A stretch of DNA of 5,390 nt from Candidatus Sulfotelmatobacter sp. (GCA_030037515.1 JASHRE010000894.1:1-5390), one strand, 5' to 3'; shown: positions 1-5,149, counted from the stretch's first letter. A program made the numbers and translations. Notes: generated by a model not told the origin, from the letters alone.

Positions 1-217
1 CGCAATCGCGTGGGGGGCCAAGCGCGCTCTCCGAAATCAGACCCGCTCATCCGCAAGGAACCATAGGCACGAGCGCGGCTAGACACTCAAACGTAACTAA
101 TGTTCTAAGCAGTTTGTCCCCGATTCGCAGCGGAACTTGAGATTTATTGACAGCTAACTGAAAATCCCGCTGATCCTGAGGTTTTCGCTCCATTCGCCGC
201 ACATCCCTCCTCAATTC
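1..217. other. Left-edge non-coding stretch
   Basis: I see no gene here on either strand and no tRNA-like cloverleaf. An 8-bp GC palindrome (AGCGCGCT) lies at 21-28. Near the end of the minus-strand gene, CCCTC and GAGGG arms flank the stop codon region (about 203-226), but no T-run follows on the minus strand, so it is not a convincing terminator. The stretch probably is the downstream flank of the FG-GAP gene. Confidence 0.4.
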
Positions 218-1459
218 TTAAGAGGGCGAACTCGTTTCGGCGAAATTCGCGGTCGCTGTGACTTCGCCGTCTGCGCTGTGGCGGTCAACCAGAGCTAACG
301 GCGAGGGGGGATCGACTATTGAACGATCAACGATCAAAGTGAGCGACACAGCGTGCTTCAGGACAGTCGGTCCTGAGATAGAAGTGCCCGTCACCGTCAG
401 ACTGTAGGTACCCGGCGGAGTCCCGCCGCTGCTGCCTGAGTTGCCGCAGCCGCCCCAGGTGACTGCCAGGAAGAAGAGGCAGCAGAATGCTAGTCCGTGA
501 AACAACCGAAGATTCCGCTTGCCCGCTGTGCTACCCAGCAGTACGAGTCCACGCAAGCCGGGCAGTGCCAGCCACAGCGCAAGCCGGTTGCTGATCGGAG
601 GGAAACCGGCAAGCTGCATGAGACTTGCCGACCCCGCGGTGGTTACCACCTCGACCTTTGCGGTTGCACTCCCGGTGCCCGTCAGGGTAGCCGAACTCGG
701 AGTCACCGTGCAGGTGGATTGGGAGGGCCCTCCGCTGCAACTTAGCTGCACAGATTGGCTGAATCCAGAAAGAGGAGATAAGGTCAAAGCGTAGGTGGCC
801 GCTTGCCCCGGACTAATGGTCACGGTGTTCTGCGAAGTAACGGCGAGAGAGAAATCCGGGCTGGCCTGCAACGCGACGAGCACATTCGCCGTGTGTTTGA
901 GGACGATAAAATCCAGCTTGCCGTCCGCGTTGAAATCGCCCACCGCTGCAACACCTGCAAGACTGGCGCTTGACAAAGCGATGGGCGGGGTTTGAAACGT
1001 CCCGTTACCGTTACCTAGACCTATGTTGGTGCCCATGGCGACATCCAGCTTGCCGTCCGCGTTGAAATCACCAGTATAGGCTGGCTGATAATCGGGAGTC
1101 TCTGCGAGAGCAAAACCAGTTGCGTTAAAGTTGAACGTACCATTTCCTTCCCCCAAGGAAACCGCTCCAACGTCCGTTCCTGCCTCCGAAGGAACAAAAA
1201 GTGACATAGCACTGGCCACGTCCTGTGCGCCGTCTCCATTAAAGTCAGCCGCCGCGATCGCAAATAATCCCACATCAAGCCCCGACGACACGCTGGCATT
1301 GGTGAGCACTGGCGTCTGAAACGTGCCATCGCCGTTTCCTAGGTAAACAGCGAAGGTCCCTGAGCCGGATCCCGAAGGGTTGAAATCAACAATCAAATCC
1401 AGCACCCCATCGCCATTGAAGTCGGCAGCGTAGAGAGAGCCGATAATGTCTGTCGTCAC
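218..1459 (-). CDS. FG-GAP/VCBS repeat protein with Ig-like domain and hydrophobic C-terminal tail; probably a decayed remnant
   Basis: Four FG-GAP (integrin-like beta-propeller) repeats are visible, with calcium-binding DFN(G/A)DG loops at residues 13-18, 72-77, 131-136 and 175-180, and blade turns such as GNGDGTF. Residues about 201-277 form an Ig-like beta domain with a Cys pair (241, 250). Two hydrophobic segments follow (about 293-309 and 321-335), then a GGCGNSG motif and a last beta unit, GTYSLTVTGTS. This order is familiar from secreted acidobacterial proteins. The protein should be exported, yet there is no signal peptide. The start is a GTG without a Shine-Dalgarno, and an in-frame TAG lies at 1502-1504. 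Recognisable propeller sequence runs only to about 1483. Residues 378-413 look like an accidental extension caused by a 7-bp duplication. I read it as a probable pseudogene, although the 413-codon frame is open. The exact ligand or role is unknown. Confidence 0.8.
   Translation of the reverse strand: MTTDIIGSLYAADFNGDGVLDLIVDFNPSGSGSGTFAVYLGNGDGTFQTPVLTNASVSSGLDVGLFAIAAADFNGDGAQDVASAMSLFVPSEAGTDVGAVSLGEGNGTFNFNATGFALAETPDYQPAYTGDFNADGKLDVAMGTNIGLGNGNGTFQTPPIALSSASLAGVAAVGDFNADGKLDFIVLKHTANVLVALQASPDFSLAVTSQNTVTISPGQAATYALTLSPLSGFSQSVQLSCSGGPSQSTCTVTPSSATLTGTGSATAKVEVVTTAGSASLMQLAGFPPISNRLALWLALPGLRGLVLLGSTAGKRNLRLFHGLAFCCLFFLAVTWGGCGNSGSSGGTPPGTYSLTVTGTSISGPTVLKHAVSLTLIVDRSIVDPPSPLALVDRHSADGEVTATANFAETSSPS
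322..335. repeat. 7-bp tandem duplication near the 3' end of the FG-GAP gene
   Basis: AACGATC occurs twice back to back (322-328, 329-335). On the minus strand the gene reads ...LTLIVDRSIV across it. Removing one 7-bp unit gives ...LTLIVQ followed by TAG at 318-316, which is the usual kind of ending for these acidobacterial tail domains. The duplication therefore probably shifted the frame and destroyed the native stop. Confidence 0.75.
911..937. repeat. 27-bp exact direct repeat, copy 1 (FG-GAP calcium loop)
   Basis: This 27-bp stretch is identical to 1043-1069. On the minus strand both copies encode DFNADGKLD, the calcium-binding loop of two consecutive FG-GAP repeats. Identity at every synonymous position points to recent repeat duplication or gene conversion inside the propeller. 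Confidence 0.8.
1043..1069. repeat. 27-bp exact direct repeat, copy 2 (FG-GAP calcium loop)
   Basis: Second copy of the 911-937 repeat, 132 bp away, which is exactly 44 codons and so stays in frame. It encodes the same nine residues, DFNADGKLD. The bases on either side differ between the copies. Confidence 0.8.
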
Positions 1460-1598
1460 CGAGATGGGCGTGAGTGCGGTAAACCATTTGTCGATAGGGG
1501 CCTACGATGTATCGTCAACTACTCCACTTTGGGTCGTTCCCAATACAGTGCGGTGCGGCGCAATGATAATATCTCCTCGCCTTCTTTTGACCCAAAAC

Positions 1599-1603
1599 GG
1601 AGA
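1599..1603 (+). promoter_or_regulatory. Shine-Dalgarno of the TonB-C gene
   Basis: GGAGA lies 8 nt upstream of the ATG at 1612 and supports that start, which is immediately followed by a signal-peptide-like hydrophobic run. Confidence 0.6.
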
Positions 1604-1611
1604 TTTCGGTT

Positions 1612-2535
1612 ATGAGGGTTTACTGGGTCTGCTTGCTCATTTGGGCCGCTGTGTTGGCTCATCCCCAGACAGTTCCTCGGACCCCTGAGGTACCTCAGTC
1701 ACACCTGTCGATCGCAGATTTTGGTCTTAGTTACTCGCTTACGAATGATTGGGTCCGGGCCACCCAAATGATACGTAAGCAGGTTGAATCTGGCGACTCT
1801 CCGCAGAACTTCGACGTTCTACTGGCTGCGGTGTATGTGCCGAAATCCGATCTTTCGGCAACCAGTCCTTTTTTCACACTCCGCGCGTACCGGCAGCCAG
1901 CGACCGATTGCAAAAAGAGCCTAGAAGCCATGATCGCGAGCTCGCAAGACGAAAAGCTCAAGAAGGAGGGCGCTATCACGGAATTCTCGGCGGCTGGCCG
2001 CGAGTACTATCGGGTCAATATGCCGCGTGGACAAGGCGGGCGTCGCCAAGCGATGGTCTGTACCACCGCTAGCAATCACCTATTGGTCTGGAACGCAGGC
2101 GCACCGAACGAGAAGGGACTCGACGAGATTGTGGCGACTCTCAACTCGATTGCACCCTTGCCTGCGCAAAGCGGTCCAGAATCTGCGCATTCGGCCGCGC
2201 AGAAAAATGGCGACGCGGCAGGTGCATCCTCAATAGCACAGCCGGCGCGAGTGAAGGTCTCGAGTGGGGTTACGCAAGGCCTTTTGATCAAGAAGGTCAA
2301 CCCCATTTACCCCTACGAAGCTCGAATCGCATACATTCAGGGGACGGTTGTGCTGCAAGTCGAAATCAGCAAGACGGGCGATGTTACGGATCTTGAGCTG
2401 CTGGATGGGCCAGTCGAATTGGCGGGTTCTGCGGTCGCCGCCGTGCGTCAATGGAAGTACAAGCCTTACCTGCTAATGGGACAACCCGTCACAGTCATGA
2501 CCCAGATACAGGTCAACTATCAGCTTCAGCGGTGA
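1612..2535 (+). CDS. Exported protein with C-terminal TonB domain (TonB-C family, energy transducer-like)
   Basis: The 307-residue product begins with a short signal peptide (residues 1-16, hydrophobic core WVCLLIWAAVL, likely cut after VLA). Residues about 30-182 form a mixed alpha/beta region that I do not recognise, with Cys100 and Cys150 as a possible disulfide. Residues about 183-213 are a low-complexity linker rich in Ala, Ser and Gln. Residues about 215-305 match a TonB C-terminal domain: the NPIYPYEAR entry, the strand GTVVLQVEISKTGDV, the LDGP turn and AVRQWKYKPY with a following GQPV. Classical TonB has an uncleaved N-terminal anchor and a Pro/Lys-rich spacer to cross the periplasm. 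Both are missing, and no exbB or exbD is nearby. It is therefore more likely a periplasmic or secreted protein using the fold for protein contact than the true energy transducer. The gene is divergent from the FG-GAP remnant. Confidence 0.85.
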   Translation: MRVYWVCLLIWAAVLAHPQTVPRTPEVPQSHLSIADFGLSYSLTNDWVRATQMIRKQVESGDSPQNFDVLLAAVYVPKSDLSATSPFFTLRAYRQPATDCKKSLEAMIASSQDEKLKKEGAITEFSAAGREYYRVNMPRGQGGRRQAMVCTTASNHLLVWNAGAPNEKGLDEIVATLNSIAPLPAQSGPESAHSAAQKNGDAAGASSIAQPARVKVSSGVTQGLLIKKVNPIYPYEARIAYIQGTVVLQVEISKTGDVTDLELLDGPVELAGSAVAAVRQWKYKPYLLMGQPVTVMTQIQVNYQLQR

Positions 2536-2563
2536 AATCTTGTCTACTTAAGGTCAGTCGTTG

Positions 2564-2580
2564 TCGCCATCAGATGGCGA
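2564..2580 (+). terminator. Short stem-loop after the TonB-C gene, weak terminator candidate
   Basis: TCGCCAT and ATGGCGA pair perfectly over 7 bp around a 3-nt loop (CAG), 28 nt past the stop codon. There is no T-run after it, so intrinsic termination is doubtful. It may mark a Rho-dependent 3' end or protect the mRNA end. Confidence 0.3.
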
Positions 2581-2642
2581 TTACACTACATCTATGAAGT
2601 CATCGGCCTGGTCAAGAGAAAAATTTGCACACATCTCCTGCT

Positions 2643-2712
2643 AGATCCGGAAAGACTGTCAAGGGCGCCCGCAAGGGCGTTCATCTCGACCCTTGACAGT
2701 CTTCCCGGATCT
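2643..2712. repeat. 70-bp nested inverted repeat (23-bp arms, inner GCAA hairpin)
   Basis: The arms 2643-2665 and 2690-2712 are reverse complements over 22 of 23 positions (the single mismatch is at the ninth base from the outer end). Inside lies a second perfect hairpin, CGCCC-GCAA-GGGCG (2666-2679), whose loop has the GNRA form, followed by a 10-nt unpaired stretch. Each arm carries TTGACA pointing outward. No T-run follows, so it is not an ordinary terminator. The near-perfect long arms suggest a REP/REPIN-like or MITE-like dispersed element or a structured RNA. Copy number cannot be judged from one window. Confidence 0.75.
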
Positions 2713-2728
2713 CTCACAATTGCACGCG

Positions 2729-2766
2729 GGAACGAAGCGAAGCGCAGTTCAGTGGAGCTTCGTTCC
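2729..2766. repeat. 10-bp perfect inverted repeat
   Basis: GGAACGAAGC (2729-2738) and GCTTCGTTCC (2757-2766) are exact reverse complements with an 18-nt loop. The motif GAAGC is repeated directly within and after the left arm, so alternative pairing is possible. It starts 16 nt after the 70-bp hairpin and may belong to the same element. Confidence 0.6.
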
Positions 2767-2781
2767 TTAGTGGAAGGGTTT

Positions 2782-2839
2782 TGTTTCTTGGGTTCTGTTT
2801 CCTCGGTTTGGAGAGCAACCGAAGGGCAACCCGGAAACA
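2782..2839. repeat. Long imperfect hairpin
   Basis: Three paired blocks are stacked in order: TGTTTC with GAAACA, GGGTT with AACCC, and CCTCGGTT with AACCGaAGG (one bulged A), around an 8-nt loop. Internal loops of CTGTTT and GC separate the blocks. Ordered pairing at three levels suggests a folded RNA or a decayed symmetric element rather than chance, but the stem is imperfect. Confidence 0.45.
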
Positions 2840-3171
2840 CACTTCTGCGCGCTTTTCTAAACTTTTGCACCTGCCGCCTCGACCAAAATGCTCGCTTATA
2901 AGCTTTCGAGTCTGAACTAATTCAGTCCGACCCAACCCTCTATTCGGCCCACAACTTCGACCATGATTAAAAAATTCAGACTCCCCCTTTCAAGGGAGTG
3001 GGACGCTCAATCAAATTGTCGGTGATTTACTGCACACCATTGAGTGTACCGAGCTATCCCACGTGCGAACCGAACTTCTTCAGCTGCTGATAATCCCATC
3101 CTTTGCGCCACATCCAAAACAGCCGCACACGCTCTGAGAGGTGGCAATAGAACATGAAGAAAGCTTGGGAA

Positions 3172-3191
3172 CTTGTACCGTTCTTGTACCG
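3172..3191. repeat. Two 9-bp direct repeats with 11-bp period
   Basis: CTTGTACCG occurs at 3172-3180 and again at 3183-3191, spaced by TT. Two copies at one helical turn could be a protein-binding pair, or chance. No third copy is seen. Confidence 0.3.
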
Positions 3192-3296
3192 CGATGCAGA
3201 TCTACTTTCGTGGCTTTTGTGATGATCATCTCACCTTTTCACCGTTAGCGTAGTCCTCCGCACCCCGCGAATGGCACTCGATATCGACGCCGCAGG

Positions 3297-4004
3297 TTAC
3301 TTCTTGGGCTCTGGAGGAGTTCTCCGACTGGAAGCGCCTCGTAGCAGCAAGAAGTCGTGTCGAACGTGCCACGCGCTCGCAAAAGAACCATAGGTTTCTC
3401 TGGCCAAAGTCGCCGCCGAGAGCGTGGCGTCCGACTCCAGCGCGGCCCACATGTCCGCACGGTAGCTGGGCCCCATCATGATTCGGAAATGGTAGGCGTT
3501 GTGACGACGAGCCAAAAGAGACGGGGACAACACGTCGGCTGGACGATCCCGAAGGATATTCGCGGCTATGCGGATCGCGCTGCCCGTGAAGCGAGGGTCT
3601 TCACCGTGGCGTTGCAATTGGAACTCAGTCCCGACTTCGAGCACGTCCTGCCTCGGCCCTTTGTACGAGCGGCTAAGACGGACGAACCGACGGTCTTTTC
3701 TCTGCCAGCGTGCCAAGGCACACCAAAACGCCCGAACCCGAGCCGATGACTGTGCCCTCGCCAGAGTGGTCAGCCGGTCCGCGTTGACCCATGGCGCATG
3801 AATTCCAAACCAGGTGACCAGCATTGCAAGTACCCGAAGGTCCTGTTTTTCCATTCCTTCAATGCTGGCAAACAGAATGCTGTCCTCGATGTTGGGATCA
3901 TGAGCTGGAGACGCGGCGAAGTTCATGCCGATGCCGACGAGTTGTGAGGTGAGAACATCGGACGCGATCAGCGGTGGAAGTGCGGCGGTTCTACGGAAGG
4001 GCAT
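3297..4004 (-). CDS. Uncharacterised 235-residue protein with probable C-terminal HTH, partner of the nucleotidyltransferase
   Basis: The ATG at 4004 is chosen over a TTG at 4022 because a perfect AAGGAGG lies 7 nt upstream of it and overlaps that TTG region. I cannot name a domain with certainty. Residues 35-110 are helical and rich in Arg and Trp (VLAMLVTWFG; RVRAFWCALARW). Residues 137-173 contain NILRDRPADVLSP and a basic patch. Residues about 177-218 (GPSYRADMWAALE, then TLSAATLARETYGSFASAW) look like a helix-turn-helix. There is no signal peptide or membrane segment, so it is cytoplasmic. It follows the nucleotidyltransferase gene by 30 nt on the same strand, and the reconstructed upstream frame would overlap its start. 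The two genes are therefore probably one operon. By analogy with AbiE-type pairs it could be a DNA-binding partner or antitoxin, but this is inference. Confidence 0.75.
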   Translation of the reverse strand: MPFRRTAALPPLIASDVLTSQLVGIGMNFAASPAHDPNIEDSILFASIEGMEKQDLRVLAMLVTWFGIHAPWVNADRLTTLARAQSSARVRAFWCALARWQRKDRRFVRLSRSYKGPRQDVLEVGTEFQLQRHGEDPRFTGSAIRIAANILRDRPADVLSPSLLARRHNAYHFRIMMGPSYRADMWAALESDATLSAATLARETYGSFASAWHVRHDFLLLRGASSRRTPPEPKK

Positions 4005-4011
4005 AGCCGAG

Positions 4012-4018
4012 CCTCCTT
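4012..4018 (-). promoter_or_regulatory. Perfect Shine-Dalgarno AAGGAGG deciding the start at 4004
   Basis: AAGGAGG reads on the minus strand with a 7-nt spacer to ATG (4004-4002). It gives the second gene of the pair its own strong initiation, unlike the first gene, which has no Shine-Dalgarno. Confidence 0.85.
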
Positions 4019-4034
4019 GCAAGATTCGCGATCG

Positions 4035-4535
4035 TCACAGAACATGCGCTGGCCACTGAGGATTGGCGTCCTGTTGCTCCAGCCAGGGAACGATCTTGTG
4101 CAATTCCGCTTGATCGGGCGCAAGCGCGACGCAGTCCAGGAGATCAATGCCACGATCGCAGAGAGCAAATAGCTTCGCACATAAGAGATCTTCTCGTGCC
4201 AGGGTACGTAGGTGGATAGCCCGACCAGAAAATGCGGTTTGAAGGCGATTGTCCCATCCCGGCGGAAGCTGTGTTTGCAGCGAAGCCGGTCCATTATTGA
4301 GCCATTCGTCGCCAAGGTCACCACCATTCCCACGGACCTCACGCGCGAAAGTTTGTGAAGCTTTGGCGATCTGCTCCGGTATTTCTGGGAACAGAATGTC
4401 GCAATCCTTGGTGAGTCGCGAAACAACACCGAGCAGATTGAGCGCAGCACCGCCGATGACTACAGCATCGAAGTGAAGGCCGCGCACTTCGAGATACCGG
4501 TCGAACGAGGCGATGATGTCCTGCGTTTGATGCAT
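4035..4535 (-). CDS. Small nucleotidyltransferase, AbiEii/DUF6036-like, apparent C-terminal frameshift
   Basis: The 166-residue product shows a minimal nucleotidyltransferase core: the GGAAL turn (residues 28-32) followed by TKDCDIL, whose Asp44 and Asp46 are the likely metal ligands. A conserved helix with Lys121, Arg128, Asp131 and Asp134 follows (KLFALCDRGIDLLDC), as in AbiEii-type proteins. The start at 4535 is preferred over an upstream in-frame one at 4622, because the homology begins there and a -10 box ends only 9 nt before it. The frame stops after WPAHVL. In the next frame the sequence continues TIANLARRLGYALP and ends in TAG (3993-3991), which looks like the natural C-terminus of the family, so a single lost base near 4040 is likely. 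Loss of about 16 terminal residues leaves the catalytic motifs intact. Members transfer nucleotides to RNA or protein targets in type IV toxin systems. That activity is not shown here. Confidence 0.75.
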   Translation of the reverse strand: MHQTQDIIASFDRYLEVRGLHFDAVVIGGAALNLLGVVSRLTKDCDILFPEIPEQIAKASQTFAREVRGNGGDLGDEWLNNGPASLQTQLPPGWDNRLQTAFSGRAIHLRTLAREDLLCAKLFALCDRGIDLLDCVALAPDQAELHKIVPWLEQQDANPQWPAHVL

Positions 4536-4538
4536 GAT

Positions 4539-4559
4539 GGTATCATTATAACAGATACC
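4539..4559. promoter_or_regulatory. Inverted repeat flanking the -10 box, candidate operator
   Basis: GGTATC (4539-4544) and GATACC (4554-4559) are exact reverse complements around a 9-bp centre that is exactly the extended -10 element. A dimeric repressor bound here would block the polymerase. The HTH-bearing protein of the same operon is the obvious candidate, by inference. Six-base arms alone are weak evidence. Confidence 0.45.
4545..4553 (-). promoter_or_regulatory. Extended -10 promoter element TGTTATAAT
   Basis: On the minus strand TGT-TATAAT is a full match to the extended -10 consensus (TGn-TATAAT). Transcription would start at about 4538-4535, which is the ATG itself or a few bases before it, giving a leaderless mRNA for the nucleotidyltransferase. 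No good -35 box is seen at the usual distance, which is normal for extended -10 promoters. Confidence 0.7.
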
Positions 4560-4611
4560 GATGGTGCTTGTGACGACGACGGAAACTGGAGGGCACAACC
4601 CCGATAATCGG

Positions 4612-4623
4612 CATGGCGCCATG
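4612..4623. repeat. 12-bp perfect palindrome CATGGCGCCATG
   Basis: A fully symmetric 12-mer in the 284-bp divergent region between the nucleotidyltransferase and PadR genes. It is 77 bp from the first start and far from the second, so a regulatory role is not evident. The rest of that region holds no gene. Confidence 0.35.
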
Positions 4624-4795
4624 TTTCTGGCCGCACTGGAGTCCGCCGGATTGGAGGTCCCATGCCCTTTTTCGCTACTAATCCACCCGGAAGCCCCACA
4701 CTGAAGCTAGATGAGTGCATTACCCTTGAAGTCGCCAGTCGAGTGTCTAATCTCTGTCCTGCGGTCCTTCGCTTGACATGCTAGTTACAATTTTG

Positions 4796-4816
4796 TTCAC
4801 TTGACTGCCAAGTGAA
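4796..4816. promoter_or_regulatory. 8-bp inverted repeat before padR-like gene, candidate autoregulatory operator
   Basis: TTCACTTG-N5-CAAGTGAA is a perfect dyad ending 3 nt before the ATG at 4820. A TTGACA (4773-4778) lies upstream, and its 17-bp-spaced -10 position (4796-4801) would fall in the left arm, though that hexamer (TTCACT) is poor. The right arm also covers the ribosome-binding region, so the dyad could act as an operator or as an RNA hairpin that hides the start. It does not resemble the ATGT/ACAT operators of classic PadR proteins. Confidence 0.6.
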
Positions 4817-4819
4817 GAA

Positions 4820-5149
4820 ATGCCCATCCAGATCTTGCAAGGCACTCTCGACCTCATGATTCTGCGTACCCTTGCCACCATGGGTCCTCAGCATGCCTAT
4901 GGCGTCGCTAACAGGCTCCAACAGGTCTCGGAGGACGCCTTGAATCTTAACCAAGGCACTATTTATCCGGCTCTCGTTCGGATTGAACAGCATGGCTGGA
5001 CCCGTGGTTCCTGGGGCAAGACGGAAAACAATCGCGAAGCGAAGTATTACGCCATCACCAAGGCGGGGTTGAAGGCGCTCGATGAGGAAACCGAACGCTG
5101 TCGCCAGATGGCTAACGTGGTTGAAAAACTGCTCGCAGAGGAACAGTAA
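4820..5149 (+). CDS. PadR-family transcriptional regulator (acidobacterial subtype)
   Basis: The 109-residue length and sequence fit the small PadR group of Acidobacteriota. LQGTLDLMIL (6-15) is the opening helix. MGPQHAYGVANRLQQ (21-35) and LNLNQGTIYPALVRIEQHGW (41-60) form the winged helix-turn-helix, with NQGTIYPAL as the recognition helix. REAKYYAITKAG (72-83) is the wing, and residues 84-109 are the C-terminal dimerisation helix. It binds DNA as a dimer, typically repressing its own operon until a ligand releases it. The start is the only reasonable ATG and the ribosome-binding site is only weakly purine-rich. It is followed after 2 nt by an ADOP-type permease, the normal partner of this subtype, so the regulator very probably controls that transporter. 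The inducing compound is unknown. Confidence 0.93.
   Translation: MPIQILQGTLDLMILRTLATMGPQHAYGVANRLQQVSEDALNLNQGTIYPALVRIEQHGWTRGSWGKTENNREAKYYAITKAGLKALDEETERCRQMANVVEKLLAEEQ

Larger units (their letters stand above)
2536..3296. other. 761-bp gene-poor region rich in inverted repeats
   Basis: No convincing protein gene or tRNA is seen. The stretch lies between the 3' ends of a plus-strand and a minus-strand gene, so both transcription units converge on it. It contains a short stem-loop (2564-2580), a 70-bp nested hairpin (2643-2712), a 10-bp inverted repeat (2729-2766), a long imperfect hairpin (2782-2839), a 10-bp palindrome GCTTATAAGC (2894-2903), a small CTGAA/TTCAG hairpin (2912-2925) and a pair of 9-bp direct repeats (3172-3191). 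The structured elements are concentrated in the left half. Confidence 0.6.

Noticed and set aside
1542..1570. Possible promoter of the TonB-C gene with GATAAT as -10 (1565-1570)
   Set aside because: The hexamer matches five of six bases, but the -35 position (AATACA) does not match. Too weak to annotate.
2592..2935. Minus-strand open frames of 73-92 codons in the gene-poor region
   Set aside because: They run across the inverted repeats, have no Shine-Dalgarno that I can see and no recognisable domain. Their open length is explained by the composition of the structured region.
2980..3000. CTCCC...GGGAG pairing around a CCTTTCAAGG core
   Set aside because: The symmetric core would leave only a 2-nt loop, the alternative stem is just 5 bp, and no T-run follows on either strand.
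3154..3222. Small plus-strand ORF of 22 codons starting MKKAWELV
   Set aside because: A purine-rich GAGAGG lies 12 nt before the ATG, which is too far, there is no homology I recognise, and the codons overlap the 9-bp direct repeats. Not enough to call a gene.
3221..3230. 10-bp palindrome GATGATCATC
   Set aside because: Short, not placed at a promoter or gene end, and expected by chance in a window of this size.
2536..3296. Search for tRNA, CRISPR or an insertion sequence in the long gap
   Set aside because: No TpsiC-like GGTTCGA arm, no regularly spaced repeats, and no transposase fragment with terminal inverted repeats were found by eye.
3357..3749. 130-codon open frame on the plus strand
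   Set aside because: It lies antisense to the 235-residue gene, which has a perfect Shine-Dalgarno and protein-like composition. The plus frame is Arg-rich shadow sequence.
3968..4450. 160-codon minus-strand frame overlapping the nucleotidyltransferase
   Set aside because: It is an alternative frame. Only its C-terminal neighbourhood is of interest, and there the real continuation (LARRLGYALP) lies in the frame described in the findings.
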